Assembly: GCA_945952045.1 (NCBI GenBank)
Contig: CAMFHE010000008.1
Location: 1 to 64,000, forward strand
Origin: an uncultured Rhizobium sp.
GTDB taxonomy: Bacteria; Pseudomonadota; Alphaproteobacteria; Rhizobiales; Rhizobiaceae
Direction of reading: 5' to 3'
DNA: 64,000 nucleotides
Positions within the stretch are counted from its first letter, which is position 1. Every line of letters begins with the position of its first letter. The notes beneath the pieces are model-generated. The model worked only from the letters and a program-made list of their open reading frames with translations. It was not told where the DNA came from and did no database searches. A program made the position numbers and the translations under genes. Below, one piece after another: positions 25,996 to 35,664 of this stretch.

Positions 25996-27015
25996 ATGTC
26001 CCAGTCCACCGCCACGCCCCTGCCGAGCGAGATGCGCCATGTGGCGCTGAACGGCTTCGGCACGCCTGACGTGATGACCGTCGCGCGCGGGCCGCTGCCG
26101 CAGGCGAAGCCGGGCGAGATCCTGCTGCGCGTCGAGGCCGCGGGCGTCAATCGTCCAGATGTCGCCCAGCGCCAGGGCAGCTATCCGCCGCCAAAGGATG
26201 CAAGCCCGATCCTCGGCCTCGAAATTTCAGGCGAGATCGTCGCGCTTGGCGCGGGCGTTTCCGGCTTTTCGCTCGGCGACAGGGTTTGCGGTCTCGCCAA
26301 TGGCGGCGGCTATGCCGAATATTGCGTGCTGCCGGCCGGGCAGGCGCTGCGTTTTCCCAAAGGCTATGACGCGGCGCGCGCCGCAGCCCTGCCGGAAACC
26401 TTCTTTACCGTCTGGGCAAACCTCTTCCAGATGGCGGGTCTCACCGAAGGGGAAAGCGTGCTGATCCATGGCGGCTCCAGCGGCATCGGCACGACGGCGA
26501 TCCAGCTCGCAAACGCCTTCGGCGCGACGGTCTATGCCACTGCCGGCTCGAAGGAGAAATGCGACGCCTGCGAAAAGCTTGGGGCGACCAGGGCGATCAA
26601 TTATCGCGACGAGGATTTCGCAGCCGTCATCAAGGACGTCACGGGCGGCAAGGGCGTCGACGCCATCCTCGACATGATCGGCGCGGACTATTTCGAGCGC
26701 AACCTCTCGGCGCTGGCCAAGGACGGCTGCCTGTCGATCATCGCCTTCCTCGGCGGCGCGGTGGCGGACAAGGTCAATCTCGCCCCGATCATGGTCAAGC
26801 GCCTCACGGTGACAGGCTCGACCATGCGTCCGCGCACGGCGGAAGAAAAACGCCTGATCCGTGATGAATTGCTGGAGCAGGTCTGGCCGCTGCTTGACGC
26901 CGGCCGCATTGCCCCGGTCATGCACAGCGTCCTGCCGTTCGATCAGGTGGTGGAGGCTCACAAGCTGATGGAAAGCAGCAGCCATATCGGCAAGATCGTG
27001 CTGAAACTCGCTTGA
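25996..27015 (+). CDS. Zinc-independent NAD(P)H:quinone oxidoreductase, PIG3/QOR family
   Basis: 339 residues of the medium-chain dehydrogenase/reductase superfamily. The N-terminal GroES-like part includes [21 protein letters not shown], and the NADPH-binding Rossmann part has [20 protein letters not shown] at about 155-174. The catalytic zinc cysteines and histidines of alcohol dehydrogenases are absent, as in quinone oxidoreductases. It would reduce quinones or enones in the cytosol. ATG 25996 has AGGAG 11 bases upstream. Monocistronic by layout. Confidence 0.9.
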   Translation: MSQSTATPLPSEMRHVALNGFGTPDVMTVARGPLPQAKPGEILLRVEAAGVNRPDVAQRQGSYPPPKDASPILGLEISGEIVALGAGVSGFSLGDRVCGLANGGGYAEYCVLPAGQALRFPKGYDAARAAALPETFFTVWANLFQMAGLTEGESVLIHGGSSGIGTTAIQLANAFGATVYATAGSKEKCDACEKLGATRAINYRDEDFAAVIKDVTGGKGVDAILDMIGADYFERNLSALAKDGCLSIIAFLGGAVADKVNLAPIMVKRLTVTGSTMRPRTAEEKRLIRDELLEQVWPLLDAGRIAPVMHSVLPFDQVVEAHKLMESSSHIGKIVLKLA

Positions 27016-27054
27016 TAAAAACAGCTATTTGAGAAGGATACGGTTCCGCTTTTT

Positions 27055-27079
27055 CCCTTCTCCCCGCTGGCGAGAAGGG
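27055..27079. repeat. Hairpin between convergent genes
   Basis: CCCTTCTC (27055-27062) and GAGAAGGG (27072-27079) form an 8-base-pair stem with a nine-base loop between two genes that end facing each other. It lacks a clean T tract in either direction, so it may be a repeat or a weak two-way terminator. Confidence 0.4.
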
Positions 27080-27113
27080 GAGTTGCGGCGAGGTCATGCC
27101 TCAATCATATGCC

Positions 27114-27773
27114 TCAATCCGCTTCCTGCGCCCTGACCGTCATCACCGCCTTGAACGCCGGCCGCGACTGGCAGCGTTCCAACCAGGCCTTGACCCTGGG
27201 GGCTGCGTCGAACAGCGCCGGCTGGCCCATCGCGTAGCGAAACACCTCCGCGACGTTAAGGTCAGCCACCGTGAAGCGATCGCCGAGGAGATAGTCGCGA
27301 TCGGCCAGATGGGCATTGAGAACGGCAAAAGGCGAGCGCAGTCCGACCTTGGCGGCGCCGATGGTTGCCTTGCCCTGCTCGGTGTCTTCGGCCTTGACAT
27401 CATAGGTCAGCACGATGCGCACCGCATGCGGCTCGACCTCGGTCGCCGCCCAGCTGGTCCATTGCAGCATCGCGCCTTCTTCCTCGACGGATTGGGCCGA
27501 GAGCGGACCGGAATATTTGCGGGCGAGATAGAGGTTGATCGCCAGCGATTCGGTCATGACGAAACCGTCATCGTCGATGGCCGGGATGAAGCCCATGGGA
27601 TTGACGGCGCGAAACTGTGGCGAGGCGGTGTTGAACGGCGCATCGGCGGCAAACGGATCGGCCACCCGCCGCGCCTGGATGACGGGCACGCTTTTCACCG
27701 CAAGCCCCAGTTCTTCCGCCATCCAGTAATTGCGCGCCGCGCGCGACCGGTAGACCCCGTAAATCGTCAGCAT
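27114..27773 (-). CDS. Glutathione S-transferase
   Basis: 219 residues. The N-terminal thioredoxin-like domain ([21 protein letters not shown], with Ser/Arg in the glutathione-activating region) has the cis-Pro segment about residues 60-75 ([23 protein letters not shown]). The C-terminal all-helical domain ends with [20 protein letters not shown], the N-capping box of the family. It conjugates glutathione to electrophiles or acts as a peroxidase in the cytosol; the exact substrate is unknown. Confidence 0.9.
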   Translation of the reverse strand: MLTIYGVYRSRAARNYWMAEELGLAVKSVPVIQARRVADPFAADAPFNTASPQFRAVNPMGFIPAIDDDGFVMTESLAINLYLARKYSGPLSAQSVEEEGAMLQWTSWAATEVEPHAVRIVLTYDVKAEDTEQGKATIGAAKVGLRSPFAVLNAHLADRDYLLGDRFTVADLNVAEVFRYAMGQPALFDAAPRVKAWLERCQSRPAFKAVMTVRAQEAD

Positions 27774-27901
27774 GTCAGCCTCCCTTTGTTTCGCGAGCGA
27801 CCTTATTGCGGAAGACGCTCAAGGGAAACGGTGACAAAGGGGTACATTTCCATGAAATCTTGCGATGAAACCCATCGGTACGGCGCGCTGGTTCAGCGTC
27901 T

Positions 27902-29266
27902 TCAGATGCGGTTGCGCTCGATCGTCAGATGCGAAAACGCCGCTGCTCCCGATAGCGCCAGCTCGTCCGTCGCCCGGTCGTTCCAGCGAAAACCGACCAC
28001 GCCGCCATCCGGCGTCTCCTGAAAGATATTGTCCGATATCAGCGCCGCGCCCGCGCCCTCCACGACGGAAACGGCAATGCCGACTGGTGCCTGACGAATG
28101 ATATTGCCGGTGGCGACGATATTGCGCAGATACGGACCCCAGCCGAGCGACATGCCCCATTTCGGGGCATTCTCGATGACGTTGCCGGTCACCGACGTAT
28201 CCGCCTCGACGGCGATGCCGAAACCGAAGCCCGCGCCGTCATGTTCATATGGGCCAGTGGTTTTCAGGTTGCGGATGACGTTGCCGGCAACACTCGCCAG
28301 CCGTCCGCCCTCGTTGAAATTGACGATCAGGATGCCGTTGGCGGCATCGTCGATCATGTTCGCCGAGACGATCGCGCCCTCGAAGCCGAATTCGGAATAG
28401 ATCGCCGTCTCGCCGGAGCGCAGGCATTGGTTCTGGACGATCTGCACGTTGGACCCCGCATTGGAGCGGATCGCCGAAAAGGCGCAATCGCTCACATGAT
28501 TGCCGGAAACTATCACACCGTCGGCGCGGAAGATGTTGATGCCGTTGCCGTTCTGGCCGGTCCCGCCGTTTTTCGCGGCGATGCGCGAAACGCGGTTGCC
28601 GCTGACCATGGTGTTGTCCTCGCCCTTGGTCCAGCGATGCACGAGAATGCCGCCATTGCCGCAATCGGCCACCACATTGCCCGTGATCGAAAGCCCGCTG
28701 CTTTCAATGGCATGGATCGCGGCGTCGCCCGCACCCGTGAGGCGCGAGCGCTCGATGCGGCCGCCGCAGCGCTCCATCAGCACGGCATTCTTGCGGCTGC
28801 CGGCGATCTCGCAATCCTCGATGACGGCGTCGCCGACGCCGCGCAGATGCACCAGCGCGCCGGCATAATCGCCCAGCCAGCGATTGGCCCCGTCGATGAC
28901 GATGCCGGTCAGCGACACATGGCCGGCGCCATTGGCGGCGAAGAGATGGCCGTTGCCGGTATAGACGATGCGCGATGCGCCGGGCACGCCGATAATGCGG
29001 GCATTGTCCGGCAGGTCGATATTGGAGATGCGATAGGTGCCGGGCGGCAGGAACAGCGGCCGATTGTCGGCGGCGGCCTCTTTCAGCATGCGCGCGAAAC
29101 GACGGCTCTGGTCGTCCTCGGCTCCCGGCAGCAGGCCGGAGGCTGCCGCATCGATGGAGCCGCGCAGGTCCACCCGCGTCATATCTGTGGCGCGCGCGGC
29201 CGAAAACGGCATCGGGACAAGTGCCGCCGCGCCAAGGCTCTGCAGAAGCAAGCGTCGTGAAAGCAT
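27902..29266 (-). CDS. Tat-exported right-handed beta-helix repeat protein (TIGR03808 type)
   Basis: 454 residues. The twin-arginine signal MLSRRLLLQSLGAAALVPMPF is cleaved near SAARATD, so the folded protein is sent to the periplasm. The rest is a parallel beta-helix with many repeats of the N-x-I/V-S-G-N-x-V/I kind (GLSITGNVVADC, GVIVSGNHVSDC, TSVTGNVIENA). An N-terminal cap follows the signal (DDQSRRFARMLKEAAADN, LFLPPGTYRI) as in pectate-lyase-like folds. It resembles the uncharacterised twin-arginine repeat family of rhizobia. Enzymatic residues cannot be assigned; polysaccharide binding or cleavage is the usual role of the fold. Confidence 0.85.
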   Translation of the reverse strand: MLSRRLLLQSLGAAALVPMPFSAARATDMTRVDLRGSIDAAASGLLPGAEDDQSRRFARMLKEAAADNRPLFLPPGTYRISNIDLPDNARIIGVPGASRIVYTGNGHLFAANGAGHVSLTGIVIDGANRWLGDYAGALVHLRGVGDAVIEDCEIAGSRKNAVLMERCGGRIERSRLTGAGDAAIHAIESSGLSITGNVVADCGNGGILVHRWTKGEDNTMVSGNRVSRIAAKNGGTGQNGNGINIFRADGVIVSGNHVSDCAFSAIRSNAGSNVQIVQNQCLRSGETAIYSEFGFEGAIVSANMIDDAANGILIVNFNEGGRLASVAGNVIRNLKTTGPYEHDGAGFGFGIAVEADTSVTGNVIENAPKWGMSLGWGPYLRNIVATGNIIRQAPVGIAVSVVEGAGAALISDNIFQETPDGGVVGFRWNDRATDELALSGAAAFSHLTIERNRI

Positions 29267-29660
29267 GGGCGTCTAATCTCCTTGGTCAAACGTCAAGCAG
29301 GAAACGTGCCACGCCCTTCGTGCCGTTTTGGCACAAACGATTGGCAACAATGACGTAATGATCGCTGCTCAGGCAAGGAGAGGCGGACATTCGCTTTAAG
29401 CATGAAATGACCAGCCGGTGTAAAATATCGCCAGTTGCTTTCGTATTCCGTTGGGCGCGCCATGACAGACTGCATTTAAACATGCATAAGGAAGTGATCG
29501 CTAAGGTTACGCGATCCGGGGTAAATTGCAGGCAGGGCTGACTGAGGGCATGGTCCGACCGAAGGGAAACGAGAATCGTAGGCTCGTGCCTTTGGAAGGG
29601 GATGCCGATCCGGGACATATTGGATCGCAGGCATTTTCGAATCTGGGAGCAGGGGCTCGA
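29267..29660. other. Intergenic between divergent genes
   Basis: Promoter region for the beta-helix gene and the GGDEF-EAL gene. It contains TGCAT-TTAAAC-ATGCA near 29470, a small inverted repeat that might be an operator. An extension of the downstream frame to TTG 29526 or ATG 29550 is possible but lacks a convincing ribosome-binding site. Confidence 0.35.
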
Positions 29661-31958
29661 ATGACGGATGCGGGAATACGTTTCGCCCGGCGCGTGGACG
29701 CCGACGATATCGATGGCGATGCCTTGCGCCTGGTTGCCGCCGCTTCGGCGCTTGGCCGAAGCGCGCTGTTTTCCGGCCGGATCGACGGCGACCTCGCGAT
29801 CCTGCGCACCGTCCTCGACCAGATCCCCGACCAGATCTATGTAAAGGACCGCCAGAGCCGTTTCGTTTTCGCCAACTGCGCGACCTTGCTGGCCAATGGC
29901 GCCAGCACGCAGGAACAGCTTCTGGGAACCTCCGATTTCGATCTCGTCGACCATGACATTGCTGACGGCTTCTACCGCATCGAGCAGCGGATCATGGAGG
30001 AGGCGCAAGCCCGTTTCGACATTGAGGAATATCTGTGCCGCCCCGATCAGAAGAAGACCTGGTGGCTGACGACGAAAATCCCGCTGACCGGCGATGACGG
30101 CGAGGTCATCGGCCTGATCGGCATTTCCCGCGACATCACGCAGCGGCGGCGCGAGGAGACGATCCGCAGCGGCCAGTCGACCCTGCTGGAAATGATCGCC
30201 CGCAGCGAGAAGCTGGAGACCATCCTCAACACTCTGGTGCTGCTGGTCGAATCGCAGATCGAGGGCTTGAACGCCTCCATCCTGCTGCTCGATGCCGAGG
30301 GGCAGCGGCTGTATATGGGAGCGGCGCCGAACCTGCCTTCGGCCTATAACGCCCTGATCGAGGGCATCGCCATCGGCCCGATGGTCGGCTCTTGCGGCAG
30401 CGCCGCCTGGCTCGGCAAGCCGGTCGTCGCTTCCGATGTTCTCACCGACGAGCACTGGGCGGATTATCGCGGCCTGGCGCAACAATATGGTTTTCGAAGC
30501 TGCTGGTCGACGCCGATCCTGACGAGAGAAGGCAGCGTACTCGGTACATTCGCGCTCTACGGTTGCACGCCCCGCGAGCCGACGGCGGTCGAAATGGACC
30601 TCGTGGCCATGGCCACGCATATCGCCGGAATCGCCATCGAGCGCCAGCGCGCCGAGGACCGGATGCATTTCATGGCGCATCACGATCCGCTGACCGGCCT
30701 GCCGAACCGCACCTATTTCAAGGAGCGGATGGGCCAGACGCTGCATCAGGCCAAGATCAGCCGCCAGCATGTCGTGTTGGCCTATGTCGATCTCGACAAT
30801 TTCAAGAACATCAATGACAGCCTCGGCCATGGCGCCGGCGACGAGTTGCTGCGCCAGATCGCCGGGCGGATGCTGGAATTCACCCGTGCCGCCGATCTGG
30901 TCGTGCGCCTTGGCGGCGATGAATTCGTGCTGGTCTTCGCCAACCAGACGCGCGGCGACGCCAACATCCTGCCGCGGCTGCACAAGTTGCGCGCCAGCCT
31001 GTCGCAACCGATGACTATTGCGGGAACGACGATCTCCGCGACCTGCAGCATCGGCGTTTCCACCTTTCCCGAGGATGGCGAGACCGTCGATGCGCTGCTC
31101 GCCAATGCCGATGCCGCCATGTATCGCGCCAAGCAGCTCGGACGCGATGGGCTGCAGGTTTTCAACGACAAGGAAACGCCGGCCGTCGCCGCCGCCGACC
31201 GGCTGGAGGAGTTGCGCACGGCGATTGCCAGCGAACAGCTTTATCTCGATTATCAGCCACAGATCGACGCCGTCACCGGCAGCATTCTCGGCGTCGAGGC
31301 GCTGGTGCGCTGGAACCATCCGGGCCTGGGTCTCCAGTCGCCCGGAGATTTCATTCCGCTGGCCGAAACCACCGGTCTCATTCTGCCGCTCGGGCTCTGG
31401 GTGCTGAAGACCGCCTGCCGGCAGAACAAGGCCTGGCAGGCGCTCGGCCTGCCGCCGGTCGTCATCGCCGTCAACGTGTCCTCGCGTCAGTTCTGCGATC
31501 CGGCCCTGGTCAGCCAGGTGCGCCAGGCGCTGGCCGAAACCGGTCTCGATCCGCGCTATCTTGAGCTGGAACTGACCGAAAATACGATCATGCAGGATAT
31601 CGACAGCGCGCTCGCCACCATGCGCGCGCTGGAAGAAATGGGCGTTCGCCTTTCCATCGACGATTTCGGCACCGGCTATTGCAATCTGGCGGCCTTGAAG
31701 ACGCTGCCCGTCAATCGCCTGAAGATGGACCGTTCCTTCATCGAATCCCTGCCGCACGACGCCACCACTTCCGCCATTGCTTCGGCCGTGATCGCGCTCG
31801 CGCAAAAACTGAAGCTCGGCATCATCGCCGAAGGCGTCGAAACCGCCGAACAGCTGCAATATCTGCGCAACAGCGGCTGCGACGAGGTGCAGGGTTTCCA
31901 CTTCTCCGCCCCGGTCAACGCCGCCGGCATCGAGTCGCTGCTGCGCCGGGCGTGCTGA
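29661..31958 (+). CDS. PAS-GAF-GGDEF-EAL bifunctional cyclic-di-GMP enzyme
   Basis: 765 residues, soluble. PAS domain about 40-165 (ILRTVLDQIPDQIYVKDRQS), GAF domain about 175-325 (TLVLLVESQIEGLNASILLL ... GSCGSAAW), GGDEF about 335-500, EAL about 510-755. The cyclase is intact (YVDLDNFKNINDSLGHGAGD, RLGGDEF) and has an inhibitory RxxD site (RAAD) five residues before GGDEF. The phosphodiesterase is also intact (VEALVRWNHP, LELTENTIM, IDDFGTGY, IAEGVET). Both activities are therefore possible, switched by the PAS or GAF ligand. ATG 29661 has AGGGG six bases upstream; earlier in-frame starts exist. Confidence 0.93.
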   Translation: MTDAGIRFARRVDADDIDGDALRLVAAASALGRSALFSGRIDGDLAILRTVLDQIPDQIYVKDRQSRFVFANCATLLANGASTQEQLLGTSDFDLVDHDIADGFYRIEQRIMEEAQARFDIEEYLCRPDQKKTWWLTTKIPLTGDDGEVIGLIGISRDITQRRREETIRSGQSTLLEMIARSEKLETILNTLVLLVESQIEGLNASILLLDAEGQRLYMGAAPNLPSAYNALIEGIAIGPMVGSCGSAAWLGKPVVASDVLTDEHWADYRGLAQQYGFRSCWSTPILTREGSVLGTFALYGCTPREPTAVEMDLVAMATHIAGIAIERQRAEDRMHFMAHHDPLTGLPNRTYFKERMGQTLHQAKISRQHVVLAYVDLDNFKNINDSLGHGAGDELLRQIAGRMLEFTRAADLVVRLGGDEFVLVFANQTRGDANILPRLHKLRASLSQPMTIAGTTISATCSIGVSTFPEDGETVDALLANADAAMYRAKQLGRDGLQVFNDKETPAVAAADRLEELRTAIASEQLYLDYQPQIDAVTGSILGVEALVRWNHPGLGLQSPGDFIPLAETTGLILPLGLWVLKTACRQNKAWQALGLPPVVIAVNVSSRQFCDPALVSQVRQALAETGLDPRYLELELTENTIMQDIDSALATMRALEEMGVRLSIDDFGTGYCNLAALKTLPVNRLKMDRSFIESLPHDATTSAIASAVIALAQKLKLGIIAEGVETAEQLQYLRNSGCDEVQGFHFSAPVNAAGIESLLRRAC

Positions 31959-31980
31959 AAACCACCGCGTCCTGCCTCCG

Positions 31981-32091
31981 TCATGCTCGGGCTCGTCCCG
32001 GGCATCTGCCGACGTTAAAGAAATCCATGACTGTCAATGGCTTGGGACACGTGCTCAGATCCCTCGGGCAAGCCCAAGGATGACGTCTGAG
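31981..32091. repeat. Composite palindromic repeat, family B copy 1
   Basis: Opens with GTCATGCTCGGGCTCGTCCC and closes with AGCCCAAGGATGACGTCTGA, with AATGGCTTG in between. The same layout recurs at 48498-48602 and 50818-50931. Each copy is two palindromes of the CTCGGGCTTGTCCCGAG kind facing each other. Confidence 0.75.
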
Positions 32092-32185
32092 GGTGTGGCG
32101 GCGTTTCGGCAGGCAGAGGATACGCCGCAAAATTCCTCGCCGCCGACCACTGGCGTTCGCGACGGTCGCCGCTACATTCTGGCTT

Positions 32186-33196
32186 ATGAAGCCGGAAAAA
32201 TTGCTGTTTCCCGCGCCGGAGGGCCTGTATTGCCCGGCCGGCGGTTTTTATGTCGATCCCGTGCGCCCGGTCGCCCGCGCGCTGATCACCCACGGCCATT
32301 CCGACCACGCCCGCGCCGGCCATGGCACGGTGCTCGCCACCCGCCAGACGCTGGATATCATGCGTCTGCGCTATGGCGAGGATTTCTGCGGCAGCGAACA
32401 GGCGGTGGGTTTTGGCGAGGAGCTGGCGCTGAACGACGTAAAAGTGCGGTTCCATCCGGCCGGCCATGTGTTGGGTTCGGCGCAGATCGCCATCGAAAGC
32501 GGCGGCACGCGCATCTGCGTATCAGGCGATTACAAACGCCAGCCGGACCCGACCTGCGCGCCTTACGAACCGGTTCCCTGCGATGTCTTCATCACCGAGG
32601 CGACCTTCGGCCTGCCGGTCTTCCACCATCCCGATCCGCGCGCCGAAATCGGCAAGCTCATTACCTCGCTGAAACAGTTTCCCGAGCGCACCCATCTTGT
32701 CGGCGCCTATGCGCTCGGCAAGGCGCAGCGGGTCATCGCGCTTCTGCGCCGCGCCGGCTATGACGCGCCGATCTTCATCCATGGCGCACTGACGAAACTC
32801 TGCGACTATTACCAGTCGCAAGGCATCGATCTCGGCGAATTGCGGCCGGCGACGGTCGAGCGCGGCAGCGGCGAAAGTTTTCGCGGCGCCGTCGTCGTCG
32901 GCCCGCCCTCGGCCTTTGCCGACCGCTGGGCGCGCCGCTTTTCCGATCCGGTCACCAGCTTCGCCTCCGGATGGATGATGGTGCGCCAGCGCGCCAAGCA
33001 GCGCGGCGTCGAGCTGCCGCTCGTCATTTCCGACCATTGCGACTGGCCGGAACTGACCGCCACCATCCGCGATCTCGCCCCCTCGCAGGTCTGGGTGACG
33101 CATGGGCGCGAGGAGGCGCTGGTGCGCTGGTGCGATCTCGCCGGCATAGCGGCAAGGCCGCTGCATCTCGTCGGCTACGAGGATGAGGGGGATTGA
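32186..33196 (+). CDS. DNA ligase-associated exonuclease (metallo-beta-lactamase/beta-CASP)
   Basis: 336 residues. MBL zinc motif HGHSDHARAGHG at about 36-47, further ligands in HPAGHVLGSAQ and VSGDYKRQ, and a beta-CASP-type second half ending in WVTHGREEALVRW. This is the exonuclease that co-occurs with ATP-dependent ligases (TIGR04122 group), thought to act in repair of damaged DNA. ATG 32186 fits the family N-terminus (KPEKLLFPAPEGLYCPAGGF). It stops four bases before the ligase start at 33201, so the two are one operon. Confidence 0.92.
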   Translation: MKPEKLLFPAPEGLYCPAGGFYVDPVRPVARALITHGHSDHARAGHGTVLATRQTLDIMRLRYGEDFCGSEQAVGFGEELALNDVKVRFHPAGHVLGSAQIAIESGGTRICVSGDYKRQPDPTCAPYEPVPCDVFITEATFGLPVFHHPDPRAEIGKLITSLKQFPERTHLVGAYALGKAQRVIALLRRAGYDAPIFIHGALTKLCDYYQSQGIDLGELRPATVERGSGESFRGAVVVGPPSAFADRWARRFSDPVTSFASGWMMVRQRAKQRGVELPLVISDHCDWPELTATIRDLAPSQVWVTHGREEALVRWCDLAGIAARPLHLVGYEDEGD

Positions 33197-33200
33197 TGCG

Positions 33201-34811
33201 ATGAAGGCCTTCGCCACCCTTCTCGACCGCCTCGTGCTGACGCCCGCGCGCAACGGCAAGCTGAAACTTCTCTCCGATTATTTTCGCGATACGCCCGATC
33301 CGGATCGCGGCTATGGTCTCGCGGCCATCGCCGGGACACTGGATATCCGCTCGGTCAAGCCCGCCATGCTGCGCGAACTCGTGCTGGAGCGCATGGACGA
33401 GCAGCTGTTTCGCTATTCCTACGACTATGTCGGCGATCTCGCCGAAACCATCGCGCTGGTCTGGGATGAGGAGCGGGAGGAAAAGCCGACCGACGATCCC
33501 GGTCTCGCCGCCGTCATCACCGAGATGAACCGGCTGGGGCGCACCGAAGTGCGCGCCCATGTGCGCGATCTGCTCGACCGGCTGGATACGTCGAGCCGCT
33601 TCGCCTTCCTGAAACTCGTCACCGGCGGCCTGCGCATCGGCGTTTCGGCACGGCTTGCCAAGCAGGCGCTGGCGGAGTTCGCCGGCAAGGATGTCGGCGA
33701 GATCGAAACCCTGTGGCATGGGCTGGAGCCACCCTATGAGCCGCTCTTCGCCTGGCTGGAAGGCAAGAGCGAGCGCCCTGTGCTGGCGACGCCCGCCATC
33801 TTCCATTCGGTGATGCTGTCGACGCCGGTGCAGGAGGGCGATCTCGACGGGCTCGACCCCAAGGATTTCGCCGCCGAATGGAAATGGGACGGGATCCGCG
33901 TGCAATTGTCGGGTTTCGGTTCGACCCGGCGGCTCTATTCGCGCAGCGGCGACGATATTTCCGGCGCCTTCCCCGATATCGTCGCGGCGATGAATTTCGA
34001 GGGCGTGATGGATGGCGAGTTGCTGGTTGGCGGCACCGCCCGCTCCAACAGCCCGACCCGCACCTTTGGCGATTTGCAACAGCGCCTCAACCGCAAGACC
34101 GTCAGCGGCAAGATGCTGGAAGAGTTTCCGGCCTTTATCCGCGCCTACGATCTGCTGTTCGAGGGTGACGCGGATATCCGCCCCGAAACTTATCTGCAAC
34201 GCCGCGCCCGTCTCACCGGATTGATCGAGCGCGCCCCGCATGATCGTTTCGACCTGTCGCCGCTGGTGCCGTTTTCAAGCTGGGACGAACTCGACCGGCT
34301 GCGCATGGACCCGCCCGATCCGGTGATCGAGGGCGTGATGATCAAGCGGCTCGACAGCGTCTATCAGGCCGGTCGCGCCAAGGGGCCTTGGTTCAAGTGG
34401 AAACGCAATCCCTACAATATCGATGCCGTGCTGATGTATGCCCAGCGCGGCCATGGCAAACGCTCCAGCTATTATTCCGATTTCACCTTCGGCGTCTGGA
34501 CCGAGCTGGACGGCAAGGAACAGCTTGTGCCGGTGGGAAAAGCCTATTTCGGCTTCACCGATGCCGAGCTGGAGGAGCTTGACCGCTTCGTGCGCAACAA
34601 CACCACCGACCGTTTCGGGCCAGTGCGGGCGATCCGCGCCGAGCGCGATTTCGGCTATGTGGTCGAGGTCGCCTTCGAGGGCATCAACCGCTCCAGCCGG
34701 CACAAATCCGGCGTCGCCATGCGGTTTCCCCGCATCGCCCGCCTGCGCGCCGACAAGCCGCCGATCGAGGCCGACCGGCTCGATACGCTGCTGGCGATGA
34801 TCGAGGGTTGA
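33201..34811 (+). CDS. ATP-dependent DNA ligase (cisplatin-damage-response type)
   Basis: 536 residues. The N-terminal helical DNA-binding domain (about 1-200) precedes the nucleotidyltransferase core, with adenylated lysine in EWKWDGIRVQL (KxDG, Lys at about 225). Later come GVMIKRLDSVY for motif IV and FKWKRNPYNIDAVLMYAQRG for motif V, then the OB-fold with VEVAFEGINRSSRHKSGVAMRFPR. It seals nicks in repair, in addition to the housekeeping NAD-dependent ligase expected elsewhere. Start 33201 has GGGGG eight bases upstream; ATG 33183 would overlap the exonuclease gene. The usual partner genes (DEXH helicase, PdeM phosphoesterase) do not follow. Confidence 0.93.
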   Translation: MKAFATLLDRLVLTPARNGKLKLLSDYFRDTPDPDRGYGLAAIAGTLDIRSVKPAMLRELVLERMDEQLFRYSYDYVGDLAETIALVWDEEREEKPTDDPGLAAVITEMNRLGRTEVRAHVRDLLDRLDTSSRFAFLKLVTGGLRIGVSARLAKQALAEFAGKDVGEIETLWHGLEPPYEPLFAWLEGKSERPVLATPAIFHSVMLSTPVQEGDLDGLDPKDFAAEWKWDGIRVQLSGFGSTRRLYSRSGDDISGAFPDIVAAMNFEGVMDGELLVGGTARSNSPTRTFGDLQQRLNRKTVSGKMLEEFPAFIRAYDLLFEGDADIRPETYLQRRARLTGLIERAPHDRFDLSPLVPFSSWDELDRLRMDPPDPVIEGVMIKRLDSVYQAGRAKGPWFKWKRNPYNIDAVLMYAQRGHGKRSSYYSDFTFGVWTELDGKEQLVPVGKAYFGFTDAELEELDRFVRNNTTDRFGPVRAIRAERDFGYVVEVAFEGINRSSRHKSGVAMRFPRIARLRADKPPIEADRLDTLLAMIEG

Positions 34812-34866
34812 AGCATTTCCAGGACAAGTGCGAAGCGGTTTTCCGTCCGGACATGCGACGAGGTTA
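34811..34866. repeat. RIME-like element after the ligase gene
   Basis: GCATTTCCAGGACAAGTGCG ... TTTTCCGTCCGGACATGCGAC, a palindromic element of the main family, touching the stop codons of both the ligase and the convergent DeoR gene. It may act as a transcription barrier between them. Confidence 0.65.
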
Positions 34867-35619
34867 AGCCTCGATTATGTTGACGCCGGTGAAGCGGTAG
34901 GGCGCCAGCACCGGCTCGCCAAGTCCGGCAGGCAGGATAAGGCCGGAAATCGCCGTCAGCGGCAGGATGCGGCAGGGCGAGGCGGCATCGAGTTTTTCGG
35001 CGGTCAGCGGCACATAGGTCTCGACCGAAACGGAAGCGATGTGGCGTTTGATCGCCGCCTCCTCGAAATCGCCGGTCGTCAGCCCCTGCGCCGGATGCGC
35101 CGCCGTCGCCCCGAGGAAGAACAGGTCGGGCCGGAGATCCGAGATTGCCGCAAAGGCCGCAGCGCCTGTCGCCACCATCGAATGGCGGTAGAGCTTTCCG
35201 CCGATCAGGATGACCTCAAGACGCTCGTGATGCTCAAGCTCGCCGGCAATCGTCGGGCTGTGAGTAACGATGGTGCAGGTGAGATCGCGTGGAAGATGGC
35301 GGACGATTTCCGCGGTCGTCGTGCCGCCGTCGAGAAACACCATCTGCCCCGGCCGGATCAGCCGCGCCGCCGCCGCGCCCAGCCGTTGCTTGGCATCCGG
35401 CGCGACGCTGCGCCGTTCGGTAAAATCCGGCAGACCGGGCGACAGCGGCAGCGCCCCGCCATGCACCCGCTGCAACAGCCCTTCCGCCGCCATTTCCCTG
35501 AGATCCCGGCGAATAGTATCCTCCGACAGGCCGAATTCCGCCGCGATATCCTTGGCGATGACCTGGCCCTGTCGCCGCAACCGGTCGAGGATCAGTGCCT
35601 TGCGTTGGCTGGTCAGCAT
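34864..35619 (-). CDS. DeoR-family transcriptional regulator
   Basis: 251 residues. The winged helix-turn-helix is at about 5-58 (RKALILDRLRRQGQVIAKDI, LSEDTIRRDLREMAAEGLLQRVHGGA), followed by the phosphosugar-sensing domain (VFLDGGTTTAEIVRHLP, DLFFLGATAAHPAQGLTTGD, LTAEKLDA). ATG 35619 is chosen for its GGAG six bases upstream. The divergent neighbour is a deoxyribosyltransferase-like protein and an 11-base inverted repeat sits between them, so it probably controls that gene and itself. The inducer is likely a sugar or nucleoside phosphate. Confidence 0.9.
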   Translation of the reverse strand: MLTSQRKALILDRLRRQGQVIAKDIAAEFGLSEDTIRRDLREMAAEGLLQRVHGGALPLSPGLPDFTERRSVAPDAKQRLGAAAARLIRPGQMVFLDGGTTTAEIVRHLPRDLTCTIVTHSPTIAGELEHHERLEVILIGGKLYRHSMVATGAAAFAAISDLRPDLFFLGATAAHPAQGLTTGDFEEAAIKRHIASVSVETYVPLTAEKLDAASPCRILPLTAISGLILPAGLGEPVLAPYRFTGVNIIEA

Positions 35620-35664
35620 TTGGTCTCCTTGACTCTGCACGTAATTACACGTTTAATCACGAAA

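Noticed and set aside
29286-31901. Long open frame (871 codons) antisense to the PAS-GAF-GGDEF-EAL gene
   Set aside because: Its composition is that of an antisense shadow of a GC-rich gene, and the plus-strand protein has clear intact domains.
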